Source: Streptomyces naganishii JCM 4654 | Lineage (GTDB): Bacteria; Actinomycetota; Actinomycetes; Streptomycetales; Streptomycetaceae | Direction of reading: 5' to 3' | NCBI RefSeq assembly: GCF_014650575.1 | Contig: NZ_BMVF01000033.1 | Location: forward strand, 1 to 43,456 | DNA: 43,456 bases | Shown: positions 1-8,252 of the stretch, one piece after another | Numbering within the stretch: the stretch's first letter is position 1 | Layout of the letters: every line of letters starts with the position of its first letter | Program-made: the position numbers and the translations under genes | The notes under the pieces: model-generated | What the model saw: only the letters and a program-made list of their open reading frames with translations | Told to the model about the DNA's origin: nothing | Database searches by the model: none

Positions 1-57
1 CATGTCCACCAGTTGCGCGGGTCTGCGCCCCGCCGAACGGGACTCCGTAGCCGTCAT
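1..57 (-). CDS. hhyL: Partial: N-terminus of a [NiFe]-hydrogenase large subunit (second copy), cut by the window edge
   Basis: Reading leftwards from an ATG at 57-55, 19 codons give MTATESRSAGRRPAQLVDM, identical to the gene start at the right edge (43400-43456) that follows the small-subunit gene. The RRPAQLV-M start agrees with my recollection of group 1h large subunits from actinobacteria. A GAGGGG ribosome binding site lies about ten bases upstream, inside the end of the preceding gene, and the ATG overlaps that gene's TGA as ATGA. No small-subunit gene precedes this copy, which is unusual because the two subunits normally sit side by side. Everything past codon 19 lies outside the window, so the gene may be intact, truncated or an assembly echo. 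Confidence 0.6.
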   Translation of the reverse strand, partial: MTATESRSAGRRPAQLVDM

Positions 58-60
58 GTC
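1..60. repeat. Left copy of a 60-bp perfect terminal inverted repeat
   Basis: Bases 1-60 are the exact reverse complement of 43397-43456; the match stops at base 60, where the left side continues GGTTGC and the reverse-complemented right side continues CGTGTG. Both copies hold the first 19 codons of a hydrogenase large subunit plus three bases before its start codon. The length suits the overlap left when an assembly graph breaks at a repeat, but a real inverted duplication would look the same. Confidence 0.95.
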
Positions 61-1718
61 GGTTGCTGCCCCTCGCTGTGAGTGTCCGATGGTTCGGTGC
101 GGGCCGGACCCGTGGAGTCCGGGAGTGGCTGGAGCTCGTCGGGCCGGAAGTAGTGGAAACGGCCGTACCAGAAGTGCAGTTCGGCGGCGGGGTCGTCCTC
201 GAGGGTGACCGCGATGTGCACGCTGCCGTCGACGTCGTGGAAGACGCCGGCGACCTCGGCGGTCCGCCCTTCGAGGAACATGTCCTGGACGTCCGCGCCC
301 CGGCCGCGCGGCCGCAGCCGGACCCGGCTGCCGCGGCCCACGCGCACGCCGTCGACGAGTACCGTGTCGGTCGACGGGGACAGCCCGTCGTCGGCGCCCT
401 CCCGCCACCACGCGGGCCGCTCGGCGGCCTCCGCACCGCGATCGGCCCCCGGACCGCGATCGGCCTCCGGGATCGGAGCGGCGGCCCGCGAGTCCGCACC
501 AGCGTCATGGTCTCCCCGGCCGGCCGGAGCGTCGTGGCCGTCCCGGCCGACCGGAGCGTCTTGCCCGCCACGGTCGGCGGGGGAGAGTGAGCGGATCGCG
601 CCGTGCAGGCGTGCGAAGACCTCGTCCGGCATGTTGTCGACCCGGTCGAGGATCCGGGCCGCGCGCGGATCGGTGGCGCGCGCCTCGCGCTTCTCCTCGT
701 CGGTCAGCAGCATCGTGCGCAGCGTCAGGATCTCGTCGATCTCCGCCGCGTCGTGCAGGTCGCCCGGGCTCTCGGGCGCGATCTGCGGATGGTCGGGAAG
801 GATGATCGGCGAGGACAGCAGCACTTCACCGGTGGCTCCGTCGCCCTGCCGGGCTTCCCGCGCCCCGGGCGGATCGCCGCCGAGCACCGGGAAGGTGAAC
901 TCGTTGCGGCACGCGCGCACATGCTCCGCCAGTCCGGCGGGCGGGTCGATCGCCGAGGCGAACTCCAGTCCCTCACCGCCGATCAGCGTGTGCGTGGCGA
1001 TGAGCGCCTCGCGCAGCGCCCGCTCGCGCGTGGCTGCCGCGTCCGCCGCACGCCCGGTGTTCTCGGTCCGCACCCGTAGCCGGACCAGGTCCGGTGCGAG
1101 CCGCTCAGCCGTCAGCGTGGTGACCGCGTGGACCTCCGCTCGCCGCCGCACCACGCGTCCGGTGCCCCCGGGCAGCGTCTCGGTCCGGTCGTCCGCCGCC
1201 GCGCCGACCGGGAAGGTGCGCTCGGCGCCGATCAACTCCCGCAGCGGTACGGTGACCTCGGTCTCGCAGGGCACCGCCTCGTCGAAGGTCAGATGCGTGG
1301 CGCCGTCCGCCGTACGCAGCGACTCGACGGCACGGTGCCGGCCGTCCGGGCCGGCCTCCTCGACCTGCTTGTGCTGCATCTGGAGGCCGCGCACCCTCAC
1401 CCGCACGACGGCATCGGGCCCCGGCGTCCGCAGCACGCACTCGGTCCGCTGGTACCAGGAGTCGGCGGAGCCGGACACACCCGCCGGCACGGGCCCGTCG
1501 CGCTCCACCCAGTCGCGGGGCAGCAGGACCCCGAACTGCCACCTGACCCGGTTCTTCACCGACGAACGGCGGTACGGATACAGCAGATACCCCTCGTAGA
1601 GCACGGCGTCGGCCACCGCCCCCAGCCGCTCGAAGGCCCGCCCGGGACGCGCGGCGCGGTCGCCGCCGGCCGCCACGGCGGTGCTGGACGGGCCACGCTC
1701 GGCCACGGCATCGGGCAT
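54..1718 (-). CDS. Unrecognised 554-aa protein, probably hydrogenase-associated
   Basis: I do not recognise this family. The chosen ATG at 1718 has a GGAGG site four bases upstream; in-frame ATGs at 1748 and 1775 lack a comparable site. The N-terminal part (to about residue 330) is mixed alpha/beta with an aromatic patch LYPYRR near residue 50 and no signal peptide or membrane segment. Residues about 375-430 are a low-complexity Gly/Asp/Ala/Arg linker. The last ~90 residues look like a small beta-barrel module ending in WYGRFHYFRPDEL. The stop codon overlaps the ATG of a hydrogenase large-subunit start (ATGA), so translational coupling is likely. From that I infer a role in hydrogenase assembly or electron transfer, but no catalytic or metal motif shows it. 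Confidence 0.8.
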   Translation of the reverse strand: MPDAVAERGPSSTAVAAGGDRAARPGRAFERLGAVADAVLYEGYLLYPYRRSSVKNRVRWQFGVLLPRDWVERDGPVPAGVSGSADSWYQRTECVLRTPGPDAVVRVRVRGLQMQHKQVEEAGPDGRHRAVESLRTADGATHLTFDEAVPCETEVTVPLRELIGAERTFPVGAAADDRTETLPGGTGRVVRRRAEVHAVTTLTAERLAPDLVRLRVRTENTGRAADAAATRERALREALIATHTLIGGEGLEFASAIDPPAGLAEHVRACRNEFTFPVLGGDPPGAREARQGDGATGEVLLSSPIILPDHPQIAPESPGDLHDAAEIDEILTLRTMLLTDEEKREARATDPRAARILDRVDNMPDEVFARLHGAIRSLSPADRGGQDAPVGRDGHDAPAGRGDHDAGADSRAAAPIPEADRGPGADRGAEAAERPAWWREGADDGLSPSTDTVLVDGVRVGRGSRVRLRPRGRGADVQDMFLEGRTAEVAGVFHDVDGSVHIAVTLEDDPAAELHFWYGRFHYFRPDELQPLPDSTGPARTEPSDTHSEGQQPT

Positions 1719-1936
1719 CGGGCCTCCTCGGAGTCGTGCGTGCGCCATCCCTTCCACCGCGCACCCGCCCCGCACGCCCCGCTCACGCCCCTGCGCTCCT
1801 AAGGCCCAGCGAGGTTCGTCCGTCCAGCGGAACGCGCGCGGCGCGGTGCGGACGAGCCGTACCGGGGCACGGGCCGCACACTCGGTGAAGGGCCGCCCGC
1901 ATCGAGGGGCCGGCCGCCCGACCCTCGGACGGTGCC

Positions 1937-2416
1937 ATGCAGACCTTCCTGCCGTACCCCGGCTTCACCGAGTCCGCCCTGACGCTCGACCGCCGCCGGC
2001 TCGGCAAACAGCGGGTCGAGGCGTTGCAGGTGCTGCGCGGCCTGACGGTCCCGGGCTACGGATGGCGCAGGCACCCGGCGGTGCGCATGTGGGCGGGGTA
2101 CGAGGAGGCCCTGGTGCGCTACGGCCTGGACGTGTGCCGCGTCTGGCGGGACCACGGCCACCAGGACAGCTGTGCGGCCACCCTCGTCTCCGACCTGGCC
2201 GCCGTCCGGCCCGGCGCCCCCGTGCGCGAGCAGCCCGAACTGGCCGCCGCGGGTGAGCTGCCGCCCTGGCTCGGCGACGAGGCCCTGCACCGCAGCCACC
2301 GCTCGGCGCTGGTGCGCAAGGACCCGGAGCACTACGGCCCGCTGTTCCCCGGGGTGCCGGACGACCTGCCGTACGTCTGGCCCTCCTCGGACCGCGAGGC
2401 GGAGCCCTCCCCGTAG
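1937..2416 (+). CDS. MSMEG_6728-family protein (pyrimidine-dimer glycosylase-like)
   Basis: The 159-aa product begins MQTFLPYPGF and carries LDRRRLGKQRVEA and GYGWRRHPAVRMW, the signature of a small actinobacterial family usually annotated as MSMEG_6728 family and distantly related to T4 endonuclease V-like pyrimidine-dimer DNA glycosylases. A cytosolic DNA-repair role is therefore plausible but is family inference only. A second conserved block (HRSHRSALVRKDPEHYGPLF, residues about 118-137) contains His and Arg residues that could contact DNA. The gene stands alone and converges on the SDR gene at 2538 across a short tandem-repeat stretch. No signal peptide or membrane segment is visible. 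Confidence 0.8.
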   Translation: MQTFLPYPGFTESALTLDRRRLGKQRVEALQVLRGLTVPGYGWRRHPAVRMWAGYEEALVRYGLDVCRVWRDHGHQDSCAATLVSDLAAVRPGAPVREQPELAAAGELPPWLGDEALHRSHRSALVRKDPEHYGPLFPGVPDDLPYVWPSSDREAEPSP

Positions 2417-2456
2417 GCCCTGACCCGTCGCTACGACCGCCATGAGCTACGAGCTA

Positions 2457-2524
2457 GAGCCACGAGCGGCTATGAGCCACGAGCGGCTATGAGCCACGAG
2501 CGGCTATGAGCCACGAGCGGCCAC
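2457..2524. repeat. 17-bp tandem repeat, about four units
   Basis: The unit GAGCCACGAGCGGCTAT occurs three times perfectly (2457-2473, 2474-2490, 2491-2507) and once with changes at its end (2508-2524). A related 13-bp piece lies at 2444-2456. It fills the space between two convergent genes and looks like a variable-number repeat. Confidence 0.9.
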
Positions 2525-2537
2525 GAGCCGCAAGGGG

Positions 2538-3356
2538 TTACGAGCCGCCGGTGGCGGTGTCCTCGTCCCCCGTGCCCGGCTCGGCCATCCTGCGGTGCGC
2601 GGCGGCTTTGGCACTGTCCGGCAGCACCTTGTTGGCGGCCCCCTGGAGCTTGGTCTTCAGCGAGCCCGTCACCACCTTCTTGCGCCCCTTCATCACCGCC
2701 TCGAAGGCCTGCTCGGCGACCTGCGCCGGGTCGTCCTTGTCGCCGGTGCCGATCTTGGTGTCGCCCATGTCGGCCCGCCGGAAGAAGTCCGTGTCGGTCG
2801 GCCCGGGCATGAACGCCGTGACCGAGACGCCGCTGTCCTTCACCTCGTCCTGGAGCGCCTGCGCGAAGGACTGCACGAAGGACTTCGAGGCGTTGTAGAC
2901 CGACTGGAAGGGACCCGGCATGGTCGCCGCGATGGAGGAGGTGAACACCAGGCTGCCCTCGCCGCGCTCCGCCATGTCCCGCAGCAGCGGCTTGGCGAGC
3001 CGGACCGTGGAGACCACGTTCAGGTCGATCACCGACAGGTCGTCGGCGAGGTCGGTGTCCACGAAGGCGCCGCCCCGCCCCACGCCGGCGTTGAGCGCGG
3101 CCACGTCCACGCGCAGGCCCGTCGTGGCGGCGACCAGGTGGTCCACGCCCGAGGGGTCCCTGAGGTCGGCGCGCACGGCGCGCACCTCGGCGCCCGTCTC
3201 CCGCAGCCGCTGCGCCGCGTGGTCGAGCCGGTCGTCCTCGGCGTTGACGATCAGGTCGTAGCCGTGCTCCGCGAACTGCCGGGCGAGTTCGTATCCGATT
3301 CCGCTGGAAGCCCCGGTCACCAGTGCGAGGGGCTTTTCGTCGTCCATGTCGTCCAT
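2538..3356 (-). CDS. Short-chain dehydrogenase/reductase (SDR)
   Basis: A 272-aa classical SDR that would reduce or oxidise a carbonyl/alcohol substrate with NAD(P)H; the substrate cannot be told. Visible motifs are the cofactor loop TGASSGIG (residues 14-21), LNAG (88-91), catalytic Ser in FTSS (138-141) and YNASK (Tyr154, Lys158). The C-terminal tail past residue 225 is Lys/Ala rich and ends in an acidic stretch. Two close ATGs (3356 and 3347) could start it; I took the longer. The reading frame runs on to 3488, but the extra N-terminus is not SDR-like. It is transcribed alone, divergent from the YihY-family gene. Confidence 0.88.
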   Translation of the reverse strand: MDDMDDEKPLALVTGASSGIGYELARQFAEHGYDLIVNAEDDRLDHAAQRLRETGAEVRAVRADLRDPSGVDHLVAATTGLRVDVAALNAGVGRGGAFVDTDLADDLSVIDLNVVSTVRLAKPLLRDMAERGEGSLVFTSSIAATMPGPFQSVYNASKSFVQSFAQALQDEVKDSGVSVTAFMPGPTDTDFFRRADMGDTKIGTGDKDDPAQVAEQAFEAVMKGRKKVVTGSLKTKLQGAANKVLPDSAKAAAHRRMAEPGTGDEDTATGGS

Positions 3357-3432
3357 GGGGACGGAGTAACCGCGCGCGCCCCGGGCAACCCTCCGCCCCG
3401 GTCCCGGGGCGCCGCCCCGCGGCCCCGCCCCC

Positions 3433-4542
3433 GTGCATGAAACCGCCTGGCCAGGGCACCGGGAAGGGGTGGCGCCCGACACGAGCACACGCCCGCACGA
3501 GCGTGCGGGAAAGCGCGGAGTGCTGGCCCGGCTGGATGGTTACCAACGACGCCACCGCTGGGTGGGTCTGCCGCTTGCCGTGCTGTACAAGTTCTACGAC
3601 GACCAGGCCGCCTACCTGGCCGCGCTGATCACGTACTACGGCTTCCTGGCGCTCTTCCCCCTGCTGCTCCTGCTCGTCGCCCTGCTCAGCTCCTTCCTCA
3701 GCGGCAGCCCCCGTCTTCAGCACCAGGTGCTGAACTCGGCACTGAGCGAGTTCCCGGTCATCGGCGACCAGATCGGCCAGAACATCCGCTCCTTCCACGG
3801 CAGCAGCGTCGCCGTCGCGATCGGCGTGGCCGGCAGCGTCTACGGGGCGCTCAACGTCGCCCAGGCCGTCCAGCACGCGTTGAACAAGATCTTCGCTGTG
3901 CCCCGGCACACCCGGCCCGACCCCTTCCGCTCCCGTCTGAAGGGGGTCAAGTTCCTGTTCCTGCTGGCGTTCGGGCTGTGCGTCACCACGCTGTTGTCCA
4001 CCGCGACCGAGTGGGCCTCAGGACTGTTCGGCGCCCGGCTGGAGACCGGCGTCCGCGTCCTCGCCGACCTCCTGTCCGTCCTGCTGTACGCCGCCCTGGT
4101 GATGGGCAGCTTCCGCCTGCTGTCCAGACGGCAGCTGCCCCTGCGCCTGATGTACGGCCCGGCGCTGGGCGCGGGCTGCGCATGGCAGCTGCTGCTGTGG
4201 GGCGGCACCTACTACGTCGGGCACGTGCTGCGCGGGACCACGGCGACCTACGGCCTGTTCGGCATCGTGCTCGGCCTGTTCGCGTGGATCTACCTCGGCG
4301 CGCTGGTGTACGTCTTCACGGCGGAGATCTGCGCGGTGCGCTGCATGCGGCTGTGGCCCCGGAGCCTGCTGAGCCCCTTCACCGACCGCGTCCACCTCAG
4401 CGCGGGCGACCGCCGGGCCTACCGCTCCTACGCGGCCACGGAGTCCTTCAAGGGCTTCCAGAAGATCAGCGTCCACTTCGACCCGCCCCCGCACGCGGAC
4501 GAGGACGGCGAACACGGGCCCGGCGGCGAACACGGTCCCTAG
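3433..4542 (+). CDS. YihY/BrkB-family inner-membrane protein
   Basis: A 369-aa polytopic membrane protein of the YihY/virulence factor BrkB family (often mislabelled RNase BN); molecular function is unsettled. About six hydrophobic segments are visible near residues 62-90, 124-145, 171-190, 207-229, 240-262 and 272-300. The conserved blocks fit the family: AALITYYGFLALFPLLLLL in the first membrane span, GALNVAQAVQHALNKIF, and the late TYGLFGIVLGLFAWIYL followed by ELCAV-like AEICAV. The GTG at 3433 is the longest start; internal GTGs at 3469 and 3520 are possible because none has an ideal ribosome binding site. The C-terminal tail is soluble, acidic and ends in a repeated GEHGP motif. Confidence 0.88.
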   Translation: MHETAWPGHREGVAPDTSTRPHERAGKRGVLARLDGYQRRHRWVGLPLAVLYKFYDDQAAYLAALITYYGFLALFPLLLLLVALLSSFLSGSPRLQHQVLNSALSEFPVIGDQIGQNIRSFHGSSVAVAIGVAGSVYGALNVAQAVQHALNKIFAVPRHTRPDPFRSRLKGVKFLFLLAFGLCVTTLLSTATEWASGLFGARLETGVRVLADLLSVLLYAALVMGSFRLLSRRQLPLRLMYGPALGAGCAWQLLLWGGTYYVGHVLRGTTATYGLFGIVLGLFAWIYLGALVYVFTAEICAVRCMRLWPRSLLSPFTDRVHLSAGDRRAYRSYAATESFKGFQKISVHFDPPPHADEDGEHGPGGEHGP

Positions 4543-4636
4543 TGGCAGCCGGGTGGTGACTTGTGCGGTCGCCACGGGGGTACCCGGGGATGCCGCGCGG
4601 ACCGCCCCGGATCCGCGCCGAGCGCGAGGAGCAGCA

Positions 4637-6328
4637 ATGGGCAGCGGGCGAGCGGAACGGCACGACGACGGGGCCGCGCGCCTGCGCCGGGCCGCCGCCG
4701 ACGTGTTCGGCTGGGAGACGCTGCGCCCTGAGCAGCTGACGGCGATGGAGTGGGTCCTCGAGGGCCGCGACACGCTGGTCGTCATGCCGACCGGCTCGGG
4801 CAAGTCCGCCGTCTACCAGGTGCCCGGGGTGCTCCTGGACGGCCCCGTCGTGGTGGTCTCCCCGCTGCTGGCCCTCCAGCGCGACCAGATCGCCGGGCTG
4901 CCCGGAGGGGAGGGGGCGCCGGGGGCCGTCGCACTGAACTCCGGGCTCACCGCGGCCGAGGAGAGGGACGCCTGGCGGGCCGTGGACGAGGGCGCCGCCC
5001 GCTTCGTCCACCTGGCACCGGAACAGCTCGCCAAGGACGAGGTCATCACCCGGCTGGCCGAGGCCCGCCCGGCGCTGGTCGTGGTGGACGAGGCGCAGTG
5101 CGTCTCCTCCTGGGGCCACGACTTCCGGCCCGACTACCTGCGCCTGGAGCAGGCCGTACGGCGGCTGGGCAGGCCCGCGGTGCTGGCGCTGACGGCCACC
5201 GCGGCCCCGCCCGTGCGCGAGGAGATCGCCGCGCGGCTCGGCATGGACCGGCCGCGAATCCTCGTGACCGGCTTCGACCGCCCCAACATCAGACTCGAGG
5301 TGCGCCGCTTCCCGGACGAGGACGCACGCCGCCTGGCCGTGACGGAGCGGGCCGCCGCCGAGCCGAAACCGGGCCTGGTCTACGCGGCGACCCGCAAGGA
5401 GACCGAGTACTACGCCGGGGAACTGGCCGCGCTGGGGCTGGCCGCCGAGGCCTACCACGCCGGTCTGCGGGCCGCCGAGCGCGACCGGATCCACGAGGCG
5501 TTCCGGTCGGGCACCGCCGATGTCGTCGTGGCGACCTCGGCCTTCGGGATGGGCATCGACAAGGAGGACGTGCGGTTCGTGCTGCACGCCGCGCTGCCCG
5601 GTTCGCTGGACGCCTACTACCAGGAGATCGGCCGCTGCGGCAGGGACGGTGAGCCGGCCCTGGCGGTGCTGCACTACCGGCCGGAGGACACCGGCATGCA
5701 GACGTACTTCGCCGTCCGCACGGCGGGCCGGGACGCGCTGGGCGAGGTCGCCGGCGCCGTGCACGATCACCGGCACGACCCCGCGGGCGTGGACGAACTG
5801 CGCCGGGAGACGGGCATGTCCCGCAACCGGGTGACGGCCGCGGTGAACCTCCTGGAGGAGGCCGGCACCGTCACCACCGGCGAGGAGGGCGAGGTGCGTC
5901 CCGTCTCCGGCACACCGCCCGCGAAGGCGGCGGACGAGGCCGCGCGCGCGGCCGACGCGCACCGGCGCACCGACCGGACCCGGGTGGAGATGGCACGGGC
6001 GTACGCCGAGACGACCGGCTGCCGGCGGCACTTCCTGCTCGGCTACTTCGGCCAGGCCTACGAGGCGCCCTGCGGCGCCTGCGACACGTGCGAGGCCGCC
6101 GAGGCGGGGGAGACGCCGGCCACGGCCCGACCCGCGCACCCCGACGCGGCCCGCTATCCCGTCGGCGCGCGCGTGCGGCACGGCCAGTGGGGCGAGGGCT
6201 CGGTGCTGAGCGAGGACGGCGACCGCATCACCGTCCTGTTCGACGAGGCCGGTTACCGCACCTTGGCCCTTCGGGCCCTGGCGGACCACGACGGCCTGCT
6301 GGCCGTGGTGAGCCGCCCGGGCGGGTGA
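4637..6328 (+). CDS. recQ: RecQ-family ATP-dependent DNA helicase
   Basis: A 563-aa SF2 helicase expected to unwind DNA 3'-5' during repair. Walker A is MPTGSGKS (residues 50-57), the Walker B box is DEAQ (151-154) rather than the usual DEAH, and motif VI is QEIGRCGRDG (329-338). The RecQ zinc site is present (Cys462, Cys479, Cys482, Cys485). There is no HRDC domain; instead the last ~60 residues carry a small barrel-like module (YPVGARVRHGQWGEGSV, about 505-521) resembling the C-terminal Tudor-like part of UvrD/PcrA helicases. The ATG at 4637 has GAGGAG about six bases upstream; the frame extends upstream to 4553 without a better site. It lies 94 bases after the YihY-family gene in the same direction. 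Confidence 0.9.
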   Translation: MGSGRAERHDDGAARLRRAAADVFGWETLRPEQLTAMEWVLEGRDTLVVMPTGSGKSAVYQVPGVLLDGPVVVVSPLLALQRDQIAGLPGGEGAPGAVALNSGLTAAEERDAWRAVDEGAARFVHLAPEQLAKDEVITRLAEARPALVVVDEAQCVSSWGHDFRPDYLRLEQAVRRLGRPAVLALTATAAPPVREEIAARLGMDRPRILVTGFDRPNIRLEVRRFPDEDARRLAVTERAAAEPKPGLVYAATRKETEYYAGELAALGLAAEAYHAGLRAAERDRIHEAFRSGTADVVVATSAFGMGIDKEDVRFVLHAALPGSLDAYYQEIGRCGRDGEPALAVLHYRPEDTGMQTYFAVRTAGRDALGEVAGAVHDHRHDPAGVDELRRETGMSRNRVTAAVNLLEEAGTVTTGEEGEVRPVSGTPPAKAADEAARAADAHRRTDRTRVEMARAYAETTGCRRHFLLGYFGQAYEAPCGACDTCEAAEAGETPATARPAHPDAARYPVGARVRHGQWGEGSVLSEDGDRITVLFDEAGYRTLALRALADHDGLLAVVSRPGG

Positions 6329-6340
6329 GTGCGCCCGGTG

Positions 6341-6426
6341 CGCAGTCCTCCGGCCGTAGTGCGGAGTCTCCCGGCCGGGGGTGCCGAGTCCTCCGGCCGG
6401 GGTCCCGAGTCCTCCGGCCGCGGTGC
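6341..6426. repeat. Imperfect 21-23-bp tandem repeat, four units
   Basis: Four units built on CGAGTCCTCCGGCCG lie at 6341-6361, 6362-6384, 6385-6405 and 6406-6426, just after the helicase stop. Units differ at several bases and in length. I see no terminator or promoter within it. Confidence 0.75.
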
Positions 6427-6573
6427 GGGGCCGTTCGGCCCTGTGCGCGGCCGGACCGACGGGCCCACGATCGAAGCAGGGCCGGATGCGAGAGGCGCCG
6501 CCGCCCGGCCGCTCCCGTTCGCTCCGCGCAGTTCCGCGTCGACACCTGGAGGCAGGAAAGGAGGCTGGTGACC

Positions 6574-6855
6574 ATGGTCTGGGCGTCATGGACGACGACA
6601 GGGGTCTTCACCGGACAGGGAGGCGCCCGTACCGAGGAGGCGGGGACCGTCTCGGGCGACCTGACCGTGCACACCACATGGGACGGGCAGCAGGCCGACG
6701 TGGCGGTGCAGTACAGCGGGACCTCGCAGTGGTTCACGCTGAGCGGCAGCCCGGTGCCCTGCCACACCGAGCGGGACAGCAGGCAGCTGCACCAGGTGGT
6801 GGTGGAGGCGGTGCGGGCCGGAGGGGCGACGGTTCCCCACGGCGCGCACCCGTGA
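6574..6855 (+). CDS. Small conserved protein of unknown function (93 aa)
   Basis: An ATG at 6574 follows an AAAGGAGG site with nine-base spacing; a GTG two codons earlier is too close to it. The 93-aa product has no signal peptide, membrane span or recognisable domain. It is rich in Thr, Ser, Trp and Gln with an alternating beta-like pattern (VSGDLTVHTTWDGQQADVAVQYSG), then a short helical tail. Trp residues at positions 3 and 6 and the phrase WFTLSGSPVPC stand out. Codon usage is typical of real genes here, and similar small proteins are, from memory, common in Streptomyces, but I cannot assign a role. It converges on the chitinase gene across a strong hairpin. Confidence 0.6.
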   Translation: MVWASWTTTGVFTGQGGARTEEAGTVSGDLTVHTTWDGQQADVAVQYSGTSQWFTLSGSPVPCHTERDSRQLHQVVVEAVRAGGATVPHGAHP

Positions 6856-6917
6856 ACCGCCGTACACCGCGGGCGCGCCGGTGACGGACGTACACGGCGG
6901 GCGCGCCGGTGACGGCT

Positions 6918-6954
6918 GTGCGCGGCCCGCGAAGCGGCTTCGCGGACCGCGCAC
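6918..6954. terminator. Bidirectional hairpin terminator
   Basis: GTGCGCGGCCCGCGAAGC (6918-6935) is followed after one base by an 18-base arm complementary to it except for one C-A mismatch. The long GC-rich stem lies between convergent genes (6855 and 6973) and lacks a U-tract, as is usual in Streptomyces. Confidence 0.75.
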
Positions 6955-6972
6955 GTCATGGACGCCGGGCCG

Positions 6973-8187
6973 TCAGCAGGCGCCCTCGTCCTCCCACGGG
7001 CCCCACTGGGCCGCACCGGGGACCTCGTTCTGGGTCCACCACTTGGCCTTCCAGTTGTGCTTGCCGTACGAGACCTCGTTGCCCTGGGTGTAGACGGCGC
7101 TCGAGCTCCAGGCCGCCTTGCACCCGGTGCCCGGGGGCGTCGGGGTCGGGGTCGGCGTCGGGGTGGTGCTCGGCGGGGTCGCCCCGGCGAACTTCACCGA
7201 GTACTTGGCGAAGTCCCAGGAGTTCTGCGCCACGCTGGAGCAGGTGCCCGAGGTGCGGCCGCCGTTGTCGGGCGGGGAGCACTGGCGGTCGCGGTTGAGG
7301 GACCAGAAGGTGAAGCGGTCCATGTTGTGGCTGGTGGCGTAGTCCAGCACGGTCTGGAAGTCGGACTGGCTGAAGATCTCGCCGGTGTCGCTGCGGCCGT
7401 TCATGCCGGAGAAGCCCTCGTGGGCGTAGGCGGTCGCCTGGTCCCAGCCGAAGGTGGACTGGAGGATCTGGTTGAAGTTCGTCAGCGCGGAGGTCTGGGA
7501 GGCCGCGCCGTTGAAGCCGCCGTCGAACGGCATGATGGAGAAGTTGTTGGGGGTGAACCCCTGCGACTTGGCCTCCAGGAGCATCTGCTTGCCGAACCAG
7601 CCGGTGCCGTCCGCCGTGCCCGCGGTGGTCACGGAGACATAGAGGCCGGGGTTGTTCTGCTGGAGGATCTTCGCGGCGCCGATCTCGTTCTTGATCGCGG
7701 CCGTGTTCTCGTACTCCGGCTCCTCGAGGTCGAAGTCGATGGCGTGCAGGCCGTACTTGGTGATCACCTGCTGGTACGCCGCCGCCGTGGACGCCGCGTC
7801 CGAGCAGGTCTGGCCGAGCTTGGTGCCGCCGTAGCCGCCGATGGACACCGAGACGTCGCCGCCCTTGGCGCGGATGGTGCTGATCACCGACTGGACGGCG
7901 GTGTCGGAGGAGACCGGGGCCGTGCCGCCCCAGGTGGGGGAGCAGCCGCCGCCGTTGGGGGCGAGGACGAAGGCGAGCTGGAACGCCTTCAGGCCGGTGG
8001 CGTCCATGATGGCGCCCGCGTCCGGCGGGTCGTTGTCGAGCGGCATGAGGTAGGGAGCCGCGGCGTACCAGCGGTTGCTCAGCGCGGTCGTCGCGCCCGA
8101 GGCGCTGCCCGCGACCAGGGCGGTGGTGCCGGCGGCGGCGATGCCTACGGCGGCCGCCGCGCCCAGACATGCGCGAAGACGTCTCAC
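6973..8187 (-). CDS. Secreted GH18 chitinase with C-terminal chitin-binding domain
   Basis: A 404-aa secreted glycoside hydrolase family 18 enzyme that would cleave beta-1,4 bonds of chitin. The GTG start at 8187 has GGAGG seven bases upstream; the next ~31 residues form a Sec signal peptide (Arg-rich, then Ala/Gly-rich, ending SASGA). The catalytic strand reads AIDFDLEEPE, giving Asp151, Asp153 and Glu155 as proton donor; the upstream strand motif is SVSIGGYGG (113-121). A Thr-Pro linker (about 344-355) leads to a CBM5/12-type module with aromatic residues AWSSSAVYTQGNEVSYGKHNWKA spread over 360-382 and a closing GPWEDEGAC. The promoter region holds two DasR-like operators, fitting induction by chitin breakdown products. 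Confidence 0.93.
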   Translation of the reverse strand: MRRLRACLGAAAAVGIAAAGTTALVAGSASGATTALSNRWYAAAPYLMPLDNDPPDAGAIMDATGLKAFQLAFVLAPNGGGCSPTWGGTAPVSSDTAVQSVISTIRAKGGDVSVSIGGYGGTKLGQTCSDAASTAAAYQQVITKYGLHAIDFDLEEPEYENTAAIKNEIGAAKILQQNNPGLYVSVTTAGTADGTGWFGKQMLLEAKSQGFTPNNFSIMPFDGGFNGAASQTSALTNFNQILQSTFGWDQATAYAHEGFSGMNGRSDTGEIFSQSDFQTVLDYATSHNMDRFTFWSLNRDRQCSPPDNGGRTSGTCSSVAQNSWDFAKYSVKFAGATPPSTTPTPTPTPTPPGTGCKAAWSSSAVYTQGNEVSYGKHNWKAKWWTQNEVPGAAQWGPWEDEGAC

Positions 8188-8252
8188 TGCGTGCCTCCAG
8201 TGGGGTGGGGAGAGGCCCCAGCTTCCTGACGCTGTTGCGAGCACGTCAATAG

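Noticed and set aside
2457..2524. CRISPR array
   Set aside because: The repeats are directly adjacent without spacers and no cas gene is present; the same holds for the repeats at 6341, 10911, 20461 and 26075.
4466..6589. A 707-codon open frame on the minus strand opposite the RecQ gene
   Set aside because: It is a mirror frame caused by high GC: low-complexity Gly/Arg/His/Val product, no motifs, and the opposite strand holds a clear helicase.
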